A stretch of DNA of 32,559 nt, from positions 1 to 32,559 of IMG/VR virus record IMGVR_UViG_3300010885_022647; one strand, given 5' to 3'. The DNA is from a virus. Made by a program: the position numbers and the translations under genes. The notes under the pieces were generated by a model. It had not been told where the DNA came from and did not search any database. It saw only the letters and a list, made by a program, of their open reading frames with translations. Positions 9,188 to 15,779 of the stretch are shown here, in pieces (position 1 is the stretch's first letter; each line of letters starts with the position of its first letter).

Positions 9188-10048
9188 ATGGCCAGCACCT
9201 ACACCACAAACAAGAACATTGAGAAGCCCGGGTACAACGATTATTCGTCAAACCCCACGGGCTGGTCGGGGCCGATCAATTCTGACTGGGATGTGGTTGA
9301 CCGCTCGCTGGGCGGCATTCAGGTCAAGAACCCGACGAGCGTCTCCGGGACGGTTGTCCTGACGGCCTCCGAGTATCAGGCGCCCATCCTTGTTATTGGC
9401 ACCTCGATCTCCGGCACGGCCACGTTGACTGCCAACGTGACCTATCAGATCCCCTCGGGCGTTGGCGGCATTTGGACCGTCTACAACAACACGACCGGGT
9501 CCTTCACGGTCACCATTTCAAGCGGCGGCGGCGGGACAAGCTTGGCGCTGACTCAAGGATTTCACACGCTGGTCTATTCCGACGGGACCAATATTTTCCG
9601 TGCAGAAAATGCTGTCCCCACGGTCATCCCGGCGGGCACGGTCATGCCATTCTATCAGGCGGCGGCGCCGACTGGCTGGACGCAGGTGACTACGGTCAAT
9701 GATCGCGCACTGCGTATCGTCAGCGGTACTGGCGCGGGGACGGGTGGCTCCATTAGCTTCAGCACCATGTTTACCGGGTCTTATTCGACGGGGTCTTTCA
9801 CCCTGACAATTAACGAGATGCCGAGCCACAGCCACAGTATTACAGACCCCGGCCATAATCATACATACGCTGCCTATCCAAACAGCAACGTAACTGGCGC
9901 TACAGCAGGCCAAAGTGGCGGCAGCAGCAACCTTACCAGCACTTCCACAACCGGCATCACGATCAATTCAACCGGCGGCGGTAACGGCCACGCCCACACC
10001 ATCCCCAGTCTGCAATACGCGGACGTGATCATCTGCTCGAAGAATTAA
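9188..10048 (+). CDS. Tail fibre / collar-domain receptor-binding protein
   Basis: 286 residues. The N-terminus (YTTNKNIEKPGYNDYSSNPTG) resembles virion-attachment ends of fibres. A beta-rich Thr/Ser/Gly shaft covers about 45-145. A phage tail-collar domain follows at 147-205 (IPAGTVMPFYQAAAPTGW). The C-terminal tip carries His-x-His motifs: HSH, HNH within the GHNHTY stretch, and HAH near residue 265. In fibres of the T4 gp37 type, such histidine pairs bind metal along the trimer axis. The role is host recognition. A GGAGCCCC ribosome site stands before the ATG. It is short for a fibre, so other adhesins may exist outside the window. Confidence 0.82.
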   Translation: MASTYTTNKNIEKPGYNDYSSNPTGWSGPINSDWDVVDRSLGGIQVKNPTSVSGTVVLTASEYQAPILVIGTSISGTATLTANVTYQIPSGVGGIWTVYNNTTGSFTVTISSGGGGTSLALTQGFHTLVYSDGTNIFRAENAVPTVIPAGTVMPFYQAAAPTGWTQVTTVNDRALRIVSGTGAGTGGSISFSTMFTGSYSTGSFTLTINEMPSHSHSITDPGHNHTYAAYPNSNVTGATAGQSGGSSNLTSTSTTGITINSTGGGNGHAHTIPSLQYADVIICSKN

Positions 10049-10051
10049 TCC

Positions 10052-10357
10052 ATGCAGCTTAAACAGGGAACATTCTGCCCGCTCATTAAGAAAGACTGCA
10101 TTCAGACGCAGTGTTCTTGGTTCACGCAGCTTCGTGGAACGCACCCGCAGACTGGTCAAGAAATTGATGAGTGGATGTGCGCCATCTCGGCCCTCCCGAT
10201 GCTTCAGATTGAGGTGGCGAAGCAGGCCCGCAGCGGCGCGGTGGCGACTGAAAGTTTCCGCAACGAGATGGTGAAGATGCGCGTCACGCCGATCACCGAC
10301 CAGCTCGACCTCATCATGTCCGCCGCGAAGCAGGACGCTCCAAAACGATTGGGGTAG
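10052..10357 (+). CDS. Small cysteine-containing hypothetical protein
   Basis: 101 residues of unknown function, starting 3 bases after the fibre gene. Cys9, Cys16, Cys21 and Cys43 sit in its first half (FCPLIKKDCIQTQCSW and WMCAI), a set that could bind a metal or an Fe-S cluster; the rest is helical. It is the last gene of the rightward virion block. Its final 44 bases overlap, tail to tail, the leftward GcrA-like gene. A role in fibre assembly is possible from position only. No signal peptide or membrane segment. Confidence 0.6.
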   Translation: MQLKQGTFCPLIKKDCIQTQCSWFTQLRGTHPQTGQEIDEWMCAISALPMLQIEVAKQARSGAVATESFRNEMVKMRVTPITDQLDLIMSAAKQDAPKRLG

Positions 10358-10571
10358 CGGGCAGGCCCTTGTAGCAGATCTTGTGGTGGGCCTTGCAGTA
10401 GGAGCCCCTGAAGGTTTGGGCGCCACAAAAAATGGCCCCAGCGTCTTCGCTGGAGCCAATTACAAAGCGGCACGAGAAGAGCCGCAGCTCCAGTATCGTC
10501 ACCCCAAATGTTGATTGACCCTCCCCCGTCTGGGGAAGATCCTCCTTGCGTGATCGGCTGAGATCATCCAT
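10314..10571 (-). CDS. GcrA C-terminal-domain-only protein (mini-GcrA)
   Basis: 85 residues from the ATG at 10571, which overlaps the end of the DnaA-like gene (ATG at 10571-10569, stop of that gene at 10566-10564). An in-frame ATG at 10577 is the alternative. The pattern TILEL, then CRFVIGSSEDAGAIFCG, then GSYCKAHHKICY is the signature of the C-terminal region of GcrA, where Caulobacter GcrA has CKWPIGD, FCG and YC-x-x-H. That region binds the sigma-70 factor. The N-terminal HTH domain of GcrA, which reads methylated GANTC, is absent (full-length GcrA is about 170 residues). The Cys-x14-Cys-x8-Cys-x2-His spacing would suit a metal site. I infer a sigma-70-binding competitor or adaptor. The GcrA match is by eye but strong. 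Confidence 0.72.
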   Translation of the reverse strand: MDDLSRSRKEDLPQTGEGQSTFGVTILELRLFSCRFVIGSSEDAGAIFCGAQTFRGSYCKAHHKICYKGLPATPIVLERPASRRT

Positions 10572-11088
10572 GATCATTTTGCGTCTGTGGTTCCACCTGA
10601 GTGACACAGGCGCTCGAAACGCACGACTTGCTCGCCCAAGGCCCCAAGCCAAGGGCGAGATTTTTTTCATAGCGGCGGATCGCGTGGAGGACGGTCGTGT
10701 GGTCCCGGTGGCCCATCAGGCGCCCGATCTGCGAGAGCGAAAAGTTCAGCTCATACTTGAGCCGATACGACGCCTCCTGACGACACAGGACGTAGGCCGC
10801 GTCCCTGCTCTTGCTGCGGAAGACCGTGGGCGGCATCCCGTACTTCTCGGCCACCTCAGACAAGATCTTCTTGGATGGCGTCTCAGTGACCGCCGGAGGG
10901 GCCGCAATGGCCACTTCGACGATCTCATTAAGTTCCTGAACAATGGCGGGGAGGCTGAGTGGGTCCGGGTATGGCTCCGGCTCTGGCTCGGGGTAAATGA
11001 GGCGGAAGGGAGGTTCCTTTTTAATTGGGTTATCTAAGCGGGCCCTGACGGCCTTGTAATGTGCGTGAAGTTCCTCAAGCGTTCTCAT
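10564..11088 (-). CDS. DnaA domain IV-like DNA-binding protein
   Basis: 174 residues from the ATG at 11088, chosen for a GGAG six bases upstream; the frame is open to 11187. An N-terminal helix and an acidic Pro-rich linker (PEPEPEPYPDP, residues 33-43) lead to a C-terminal module at about 74-142. There, FSLSQIGRLMGHRDHTTVLHAIRRYE is the DnaA signature (HRDHTTVLHA, residues 127-136) that reads the TTATCCACA box. The AAA+ ATPase and DnaB-loading parts of DnaA are missing, so it cannot act as an initiator by itself. It may block host DnaA or work as a phage regulator; perfect DnaA boxes occur elsewhere in the window. Its end overlaps the mini-GcrA gene. Confidence 0.78.
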   Translation of the reverse strand: MRTLEELHAHYKAVRARLDNPIKKEPPFRLIYPEPEPEPYPDPLSLPAIVQELNEIVEVAIAAPPAVTETPSKKILSEVAEKYGMPPTVFRSKSRDAAYVLCRQEASYRLKYELNFSLSQIGRLMGHRDHTTVLHAIRRYEKNLALGLGPWASKSCVSSACVTQVEPQTQNDHG

Positions 11089-11108
11089 TTCATTCTCCAT
11101 TTGAATTG

Positions 11109-11678
11109 TCAGTGAAATGTCAGGGCGACATAACGCTGCTTGTACCGCTCCGGGCGCCGAGCGAGCCTCACGTTCCAATTCGCCCACCCCGCCACATGGC
11201 AGGCCGCCATCTCACGGGGCTCACGGACACCGCCCTTTTCAATGCAGGCCTTCATGTGCGCCACCCCCGCGAAAATATTTTGTTCGCACTCGTACATTCG
11301 CGTCGGATCAAATCCCAACGACCGAGCCGAGCTGTCGATGAGCTGGAAGACGCCCTTGGCGTTGCCGTGGCGCGTCTTCGGCCCTCTGGCCCGGCAAGTG
11401 AAGTTGCTCTCCAATTTGGCAATCCGCAAGGCGGTATCGACCCACTTTGAGCCGATCTGGGCCGTGACGTGGTCCGCAATGGCGTCCGCCAGCTTCTGCT
11501 TCTCGGGCGTCATCTTGGAGAGCTTCACGAGCCTCCCGTAGGGGCTTGGAGTGTGAACCAGCTCGCCGGTCCACTTGTTGGCCTTATCTCTGGCGAAATA
11601 CTCGGCTGCGGACATTTCGTCTGCAACGGCGGGCGCCGCCATACTTAGGGCCACAAGGGCCAGCGCGGTGATCTTCAT
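11109..11678 (-). CDS. Secreted lytic transglycosylase-like endolysin
   Basis: 189 residues. A Sec signal peptide (residues 1-19, cleavage likely after AVA) is followed by a lysozyme-like fold of the SLT type: ALRIAKLESNF with Glu at about residue 90 as probable catalytic acid, KGVFQLIDSSARSLGFD, then CEQNIFAGVAHMKACIEKGG and AACHVAGWANWN. It would cleave glycan strands in the periplasm, for lysis or wall remodelling. AGGAG stands before the ATG. Signal-bearing endolysins need a holin only for timing; no classic holin was recognised, though tiny membrane proteins occur nearby. It is placed with regulators on the leftward strand, not with the virion genes. Confidence 0.8.
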   Translation of the reverse strand: MKITALALVALSMAAPAVADEMSAAEYFARDKANKWTGELVHTPSPYGRLVKLSKMTPEKQKLADAIADHVTAQIGSKWVDTALRIAKLESNFTCRARGPKTRHGNAKGVFQLIDSSARSLGFDPTRMYECEQNIFAGVAHMKACIEKGGVREPREMAACHVAGWANWNVRLARRPERYKQRYVALTFH

Positions 11679-11737
11679 TTACAACTCCTGTTGCGGGCAG
11701 GACCATTCTCTCCATCGGCCATGCGGTTTCGGGACGC

Positions 11738-11986
11738 CTACTTTAGCCTGTCGTCGAGCAACTTGCGATAGTAGGCGATCTGTTCGAGATCCTCATGTTT
11801 CTTGACAAGGGGCTCACTCTTGTAGGTCGTGGCGTTATATTCCCACTCCCCGAGGGCGTCATCAAGGGCCTGTTCGAGCATCACGATGCGGGTGATGGTT
11901 TTGTCTTCAAGCTCGCGCATTTCTTTGTGCAAATTGAAGTACGCTTCCCGCCACAGCTCGATGGACTTCTCTTGAAGGTCAACCAT
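11738..11986 (-). CDS. Small coiled-coil hypothetical protein
   Basis: 82 residues of unknown function, almost wholly helical, with heptad-like spacing of Leu, Ile and Met through residues 5-45 (IELWREAYFNLHKEMRELED, then VMLEQALDDALGEWEY). No signal peptide or membrane span. Its ATG overlaps the end of the Tat-leader gene upstream, so the two are probably coupled. The position just before the endolysin gene is that of a spanin or holin accessory in some phages, but there is no hydrophobic segment to support this. Confidence 0.55.
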   Translation of the reverse strand: MVDLQEKSIELWREAYFNLHKEMRELEDKTITRIVMLEQALDDALGEWEYNATTYKSEPLVKKHEDLEQIAYYRKLLDDRLK

Positions 11987-12278
11987 CTATCTCTCCCGCA
12001 AATATCGACTTCCACTGGCCGGGATGCTCTGCGTACATCTCGTCAAACATTTTCTGCGCGCCGGGCCTAAGTATCTCGCGCAGTTCGCTGAGACGGATGG
12101 CGCTGCCTGCGCGAACGGGATGCGCCATAGTTTGAAGCGGCAGACCATCAGCCAAATACCACTTCGGCTCAATCACCTTCACCGGCATGATGTTAGAAGC
12201 TTTGACAACAGCAGGCGCTGCTACAAGGCCAAACAGGCCGGTGAGGAACTTGCGCCTTGGCATTAAGAGATCAGTCAC
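11979..12278 (-). CDS. Small exported protein with twin-arginine (Tat) leader
   Basis: 99 residues starting with GTG at 12278, which overlaps the TGA of the gene before (GTGA) and follows a GAGGGAGAAGG ribosome site; an ATG at 12263 is less likely. The N-terminus PRRKFLTGLFGLVAAPAVVKA is a textbook Tat signal (R-R-x-F-L) with cleavage after VKA. The mature part, about 70 residues, has no known domain. A second phage protein (22437-22871) shares the leader and the following N-[IL]-MP-[IV]-KV stretch. Tat export carries folded proteins to the periplasm. The function is unknown; acting at the envelope during lysis or exclusion is conjecture. Confidence 0.6.
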   Translation of the reverse strand: MTDLLMPRRKFLTGLFGLVAAPAVVKASNIMPVKVIEPKWYLADGLPLQTMAHPVRAGSAIRLSELREILRPGAQKMFDEMYAEHPGQWKSIFAGEIDG

Positions 12279-12610
12279 AACCCTTCTCCCTCTTCAAAAT
12301 CCAATTCGACCTTGATGCAGGCGATGCGGTCAAAACGATATTGATCTGCCAATTCTTTCGACAGATGAGCTGTGGGCCTATTGTCCTCATATTCATTCAC
12401 CCACAACGTCCGCTTGTGGCGGGGGCGGACTTCGATGAGGTCGAGACTACTATCAACGGAATGAAGACCGTTTAAAGGCCAAGTTTCGGCGCGCCATCCA
12501 TAGGATCGTTTAACAGACCCATGTACTTCTTCGCCTTCAACGCCATCCGTCGCATAGATGCGGACTTCACGACCATCGCGGGTGCGATAGGTTTTAGTTT
12601 TGTCGATCAT
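12275..12610 (-). CDS. Hypothetical small phage protein
   Basis: 111 residues from Met at 12610, whose ATG overlaps the TAA of the 25-residue membrane peptide upstream (TAATG). An ATG at 12622 lies inside that peptide and is less likely. It starts with a beta-rich part (TYRTRDGREVRIYATDGVEG, then VHGSVKRSYGW), continues with DLIEV, and ends in an acidic tail. The DGREVRIYATD type of opening is common in small accessory proteins of phages of alphaproteobacteria; none that I know has a function. It is coupled at both ends to its neighbours. Confidence 0.55.
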   Translation of the reverse strand: MIDKTKTYRTRDGREVRIYATDGVEGEEVHGSVKRSYGWRAETWPLNGLHSVDSSLDLIEVRPRHKRTLWVNEYEDNRPTAHLSKELADQYRFDRIACIKVELDFEEGEGL

Positions 12611-12687
12611 TATACCCCCCATCCGATGATGATGTTAACGCCCACAAGGAGCACCAAAGACCCGACGATCTTCAATTCCATATCCAT
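12610..12687 (-). CDS. 25-residue membrane microprotein
   Basis: A short ORF of 25 codons: MDMELKIVG followed by an uninterrupted hydrophobic helix (SLVLLVGVNIIIGWGV), so one transmembrane span with the N-terminus short and charged. It has AAAGGAG seven bases before its ATG. It overlaps the stop of the previous gene (TGATG) and the start of the next (TAATG), which is what a real, coupled gene looks like. Too short for a classic holin; it may be a lysis or membrane-modulating peptide. Seen directly from the bases; the function is unknown. Confidence 0.55.
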   Translation of the reverse strand: MDMELKIVGSLVLLVGVNIIIGWGV

Positions 12688-12920
12688 CACTTCACTCCTT
12701 TAATGGCGGCATAACCGTGGCGCGTGATGCGCTCGTGGATGGCCTCGTCTTCGATGTGCTCAAAAGCAATGGCGATGATGTAGCCCATGTGCTTTTGAAA
12801 GTTGTCGATGTAGTCCGCCGCCTCAAGGCCGTCCGGGTTGATCAGGAACTCCCGCTTGGTGCGGTACATCGGGTCAACGAGGGTCTCGAACCGGCGGAGC
12901 TTGTTCTGAATGGTCTGCAT
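12687..12920 (-). CDS. Small helical hypothetical protein
   Basis: 77 residues of unknown function. The frame is open far upstream, but the ATG at 12920 is preceded by GGAGATCGAC, one copy of the ribosome-site cassette that recurs in this phage (GGAG, six bases, ATG), which settles the start. The sequence is helical (TIQNKLRRFETLVDP, then GYIIAIAFEHIEDEAIHERITRHG). A hairpin with 8-base arms (GTGACACC and GGTGTCAC) lies 20-50 bases upstream. The gene is coupled to the membrane microprotein downstream. No family recognised. Confidence 0.55.
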   Translation of the reverse strand: MQTIQNKLRRFETLVDPMYRTKREFLINPDGLEAADYIDNFQKHMGYIIAIAFEHIEDEAIHERITRHGYAAIKGVK

Positions 12921-12942
12921 GTCGATCTCCATATCAATGCTA

Positions 12943-12974
12943 GTGACACCCTCACTCTGGAGCAAAGGTGTCAC
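12943..12974 (-). promoter_or_regulatory. Hairpin in leader of the 77-residue protein gene
   Basis: Perfect 8-base inverted repeat GTGACACC / GGTGTCAC with a 16-base loop in the 97-base gap between two leftward genes. It could be an attenuator, processing site or operator. No T-run follows, so a strong intrinsic terminator is unlikely. Confidence 0.4.
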
Positions 12975-13017
12975 CAATCCATTAACGCGGACACTCGGAC
13001 GCTGTACCATTTCGGGA

Positions 13018-13287
13018 CTACTTGCTTTCCGGGGCGCTCCCCTTTTTGAAGAAGCTGACGTCCGCCGGGGTGTACGGCATGCCGAACTCGTCCGACACGT
13101 CCTTCGGCGCCGACCACGTCCTTCCGGGGTAATTGACGGCCTTGGCGACGAGCGCCACCGCCTCGCTGACGCGCCCCTGATTGACGCCGTAGAGGGCGGC
13201 AATGTGGTGCTGGGCCACGCCGTTGATCAGGTAGGCGTAGGCCGCCCTGAGCTTCTCGTCGTGGGTCAAGTCGCTCTTGCTGGTCAT
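13018..13287 (-). CDS. Small helix-turn-helix protein
   Basis: 89 residues. The N-terminal half reads as three helices with a plausible HTH at about residues 22-45 (VAQHHIAALYGVNQGRVSEAVALV), in which GVNQGRVSEA has the turn and recognition-helix pattern of small phage regulators. The C-terminal half is Pro/Gly-rich, with charged residues. AGGAGGG precedes the ATG, which overlaps the preceding stop (ATGA). It is probably a DNA-binding regulator of the leftward operon; the target is unknown. Confidence 0.55.
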   Translation of the reverse strand: MTSKSDLTHDEKLRAAYAYLINGVAQHHIAALYGVNQGRVSEAVALVAKAVNYPGRTWSAPKDVSDEFGMPYTPADVSFFKKGSAPESK

Positions 13288-13637
13288 ATGTTACCCTCCT
13301 GCGCCCTGAATTGATCAACAAGGTCGCGCATGCCGGAACTGATGATTGCGTCGCTGACCGCCGTATTGGCGGCGTCGGTCTGGGTCGCAAACTCCCCGGC
13401 GAAAGCGAGGTAATTGACGCCATCGACGTAGTTGTCTGGCTTCTGGGGCGACGTCCTGATGCGGGCCAGCTTCAGTGAGTGCATGAAGATGTTGGCTTCG
13501 TAGGGCGTCAGCTCTTTGCCCGTAATCATCTCAAAGATCTCACAAGCGCGGACCATCGTCTCCTCCATGTTTCCGTATTGATTGTCGCGGTCACGGAGGG
13601 TGAGGACAGATGCAGTCAAAATTTCAGTGTGGTTCAT
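13284..13637 (-). CDS. DUF6378-like phage protein
   Basis: 117 residues from the ATG at 13637, behind AAGGGG. The sequence L-x-D-RDNQYGNMEETMVRACEIFEM, then TGKELTPYEANIFMHSLKLARI, P-x-K-P-DNYVDGVNYLAFAGE matches by eye a widespread phage family (DUF6378) in which an R-D-x-x-Y-G motif and a conserved K-x-x-R-I and D-N-x-x-D are kept. The fold recalls MazG/dUTPase-like helical nucleotide hydrolases, so housekeeping of nucleotide pools is possible. That function is inference; the family assignment is from memory. Confidence 0.6.
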   Translation of the reverse strand: MNHTEILTASVLTLRDRDNQYGNMEETMVRACEIFEMITGKELTPYEANIFMHSLKLARIRTSPQKPDNYVDGVNYLAFAGEFATQTDAANTAVSDAIISSGMRDLVDQFRAQEGNI

Positions 13638-13647
13638 TAGGTTCCCC

Positions 13648-14637
13648 TTACTTGCTGGTGTAGATGTCAATCTTGCCCTTCGCGTCGGCGAGGGCGGCGT
13701 GAATTTTGGTGGCTTCCCCGGAGAGTGCGGCCTGCTTGGTCTCGTACTCCAAGAGGGTCCGGTCCATGGCGTCCCAAAGCTCGCGCATTGTCTTGATCAG
13801 CGTCTCCGCCTCGGCGCTGGCCGCCTTGAGCTTCTCAATTTCAACGCCAATTTGGTCGCCCCTCTCGGCGCCGAAATTGTCTTCTCGAATGGTGCGGACC
13901 CACTCAACTGGCACCTTGAGGCCAGTGGCCACCTTTAGGTCGTCCCAGTCCTTTGCGTAGCCGCGCAGCTCGTCAAGGTAGTGGCTGTCGATCTCGCTGA
14001 AGATGATGCGGCGGTCTTCTTTGGTCATGGCGGCTACAGGTATTATGGCCACTGGGGCGTCTCCTTCATTCAATAGGGGCTTGGGATCGTTAATTGGCGA
14101 AGCCGGTTGGCTCACTGATGGCTTGATCTTCAAGTGGAGCACCGGCCTCGGTGACACTTTGCGCATATCTTTAAAGGCGCGCTCTAAATCAACTTCTTTC
14201 ACACGGAGCATTTTTCCGTCCTCCTTTATGCAGGGGAGCTTGCCGTCTGAGATGTATCGGTAGATTGTGGGCTTACTCGCCCACCCGAGCCTGATGGCCT
14301 CAATGATCGTGAGGGTTTTTTCTTCAGCGGGAGGGGGCGGCGGGACTGCGCCAAGGCCGAGCGCCTTCACGTCGCTCACTGACAAGTCGCCGAGTTTGAT
14401 CGACTTGCGCGAGATTTTCTCCTTCGTGACGCACACTTCGCACACGTCCAGTTCAACGCGCTTTCCCAGTCGCCAGCCGCGCTGCTTGAACTTTTTCGCG
14501 ATCATCTCCGGGGGTAGATTGCCGGAGTGCGAACCGGCGCCGATGTTGTCCACATTCTTGCACCGGCAGCACGTTACTTTGTAGCCTGACGGGCGGCTCT
14601 CGCCGTCAAGCATTACCCTTTCGAAAGTTCTGTTCAT
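13648..14637 (-). CDS. Zinc-finger / MerR-type HTH / coiled-coil regulator
   Basis: 329 residues. The start at 14637 is fixed by GGAGATGGAT six bases upstream; the frame runs open to 14880. Residues 20-70 carry two cysteine clusters (CCRC at 23-26 and CEVC at 66-69), probably a zinc ribbon. A Pro-rich linker (99-104) is followed by a MerR/excisionase-type HTH at 109-155 (TIIEAIRLGWASKPTIYRYISDG, then LRVKEVDLERAF). The C-terminal 90 residues form a probable coiled coil. The combination suggests a DNA-binding regulator or a protein that gathers replication factors. It lies between the SSB-like and small accessory genes. No known family covers all three parts. Confidence 0.6.
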   Translation of the reverse strand: MNRTFERVMLDGESRPSGYKVTCCRCKNVDNIGAGSHSGNLPPEMIAKKFKQRGWRLGKRVELDVCEVCVTKEKISRKSIKLGDLSVSDVKALGLGAVPPPPPAEEKTLTIIEAIRLGWASKPTIYRYISDGKLPCIKEDGKMLRVKEVDLERAFKDMRKVSPRPVLHLKIKPSVSQPASPINDPKPLLNEGDAPVAIIPVAAMTKEDRRIIFSEIDSHYLDELRGYAKDWDDLKVATGLKVPVEWVRTIREDNFGAERGDQIGVEIEKLKAASAEAETLIKTMRELWDAMDRTLLEYETKQAALSGEATKIHAALADAKGKIDIYTSK

Positions 14638-14920
14638 ATCCATCTCCAAATTTAATGTTCTTCTGGGCGGTCGTGACTGTGCCCAGCTCCTTGACCTTGC
14701 CGATGACGCGATAATTGAGGGCCGTGAAACCGACCGAGTAGTAGGGGTCAACGCCAGTCGGCGCCTCAGTATTGCGGTAGAACTCCTCAACGAGGACGAA
14801 CTCGTTCTTCTCAAGAGCGCCGCAGAACTCGGCGAGGCTCCTCGCGGGATGCTCACAGGTGATCTGGTGAATTGGACCACCGCGATGCGCGGGCATGTTC
14901 ATCGTGAGCAAAAACTTCAA
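14606..14920 (-). CDS. Hypothetical protein overlapping the zinc-finger regulator
   Basis: About 104 residues of unknown function. Starts are uncertain: GTG at 14926 has its GGAG only one base away, TTG at 14920 has it at seven bases and is preferred, and ATG at 14902 has none. The protein has an N-terminal beta part (GGPIHQITCEHPA), a middle helix and a VDPYYSVGFTALNYRVIGKV segment. Its last 32 bases overlap the start of the next gene. No motif of known meaning. Confidence 0.5.
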   Translation of the reverse strand: MKFLLTMNMPAHRGGPIHQITCEHPARSLAEFCGALEKNEFVLVEEFYRNTEAPTGVDPYYSVGFTALNYRVIGKVKELGTVTTAQKNIKFGDGYEQNFRKGNA

Positions 14921-14942
14921 CGTCACTCTCCAGTTTGGTGGT

Positions 14943-14963
14943 GGGACGGGCCGTGGCCCGCCC
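14943..14963 (-). terminator. GC-rich hairpin after the SSB-like gene
   Basis: A stem CGGGC / GCCCG with loop CGTG, extended by GGG/CCC across one bulged base, in the gap after the leftward SSB-like gene. It has no T-run, so it may be an attenuator that sets high SSB against lower downstream expression, or a mRNA-stabilising hairpin. Confidence 0.4.
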
Positions 14964-14971
14964 CGGTTTAA

Positions 14972-15646
14972 TTAGCCGAAGTCCTCGTCATCGGCGGGAG
15001 GCGCAACCTTGGGTGGCGCTGCGCGTGTCGAGCCAGTGGAGGGCGGAGACTTGGGCGCCGCCATTGAGGGCTGGATGAACTTGTCCGCCTGCGGAGCAGC
15101 CGCCGTTTCGTTCAGGCCGCTGGGGCGCTTGACCCAGCCAATGATCTGAAACACGGGCCGATAGTTCGTGGACTTCTTCGCCCCCGAACCGCTCTCGATG
15201 GGGATGGTATCCTCAAGGACAACGACAGGCAGCTTGCCGGGGTTGGCGGCGGCGCCTGCAAGGTATTCGTCGTGCAGAAGGTCGATGCCATTCATCATGG
15301 CGCCAGATGTGCCAGCAAGCTCGCGGCAGTCACCACCGCACTCGCCAGACAGTTTGATCGACATGCGGATGCCGCCCTTGTGGTCGTCGGAAGGCTTGGG
15401 GCCGCGATCAGTCCCGAAGGGAACCATCCGAAAGTCGGGCGCCGACCCCGCGCTAAACAAGATCCAGCCCACTTCAAGGTTTTCAAAGTCAAAGACCGCC
15501 TTGAAGTTGCGGGTGATGTCGTGGGGCGTCGAGACGCCGTCCTCACGGTCCACACGGAAGAAGCGACCCGCACGGGCGTCGAACTTCACGATGGGGAGGA
15601 AGTCTGCGCCACCGCCGGTGCCGCCGTAAGAGAAACCCAATGCCAT
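14972..15646 (-). CDS. Single-stranded DNA-binding-like protein with acidic tail
   Basis: 224 residues from the ATG at 15646 (GGAG eleven bases upstream; the frame is open to 15697). A beta-rich body (about 1-175) holds FFRVDREDG, FKAVFDFENLEVGWILF and VFQIIGWVKRP. A flexible Pro/Ala/Ser-rich linker follows, and the end is acidic (DDEDFG), as in SSB and T7 gp2.5, where the acidic tip recruits partner proteins. It stands next to a RecB/Cas4-type exonuclease, as SSBs often do in phage recombination modules. No classic OB-fold signature can be proved by eye. A folded RNA leader (15714-15775) lies upstream, suggesting that expression is controlled. Confidence 0.65.
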   Translation of the reverse strand: MALGFSYGGTGGGADFLPIVKFDARAGRFFRVDREDGVSTPHDITRNFKAVFDFENLEVGWILFSAGSAPDFRMVPFGTDRGPKPSDDHKGGIRMSIKLSGECGGDCRELAGTSGAMMNGIDLLHDEYLAGAAANPGKLPVVVLEDTIPIESGSGAKKSTNYRPVFQIIGWVKRPSGLNETAAAPQADKFIQPSMAAPKSPPSTGSTRAAPPKVAPPADDEDFG

Positions 15647-15713
15647 TTTCCATACTCCATGATGGGGCCATATGGCTGGCCCCTTGCCTTCGCCCACATG
15701 GGCTGAACTTTAT

Positions 15714-15775
15714 CGGGCGAGTGGGGTCTCCCCACACCCCCGGTTTACCCGGCGTTCGCCTTAAACTACCGCCCG
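15714..15775 (-). ncRNA. Candidate structured RNA leader of the SSB-like gene
   Basis: On the minus strand the 133-base gap before the SSB-like gene folds into a compact branched shape. A closing stem CGGGCG (15775-15770) pairs with CGCCCG (15719-15714). Inside are an arm GTTTA (15766-15762) with TAAAC (15747-15743) topped by GGC-GAAC-GCC, and a hairpin GTGGGG-AGA-CCCCAC (15735-15721). A further arm GGGGCCA / TGGCCCC lies closer to the gene (15664-15683). Such an arrangement suggests a cis-acting element, for example a protein-binding site for autoregulation or a riboswitch-like RNA. Pairing was read by eye; no class was recognised. Confidence 0.45.
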
Positions 15776-15779
15776 AAAC

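Noticed and set aside
12143-12278. Tat-leader protein read as a periplasmic enzyme of the oxidoreductase type
   Set aside because: Only the leader is informative; the mature part of about 70 residues is too small and has no cofactor motif.
15714-15775. tRNA gene
   Set aside because: The fold has a closing stem and two arms but no anticodon arm, T-loop or CCA; it does not fit a cloverleaf.
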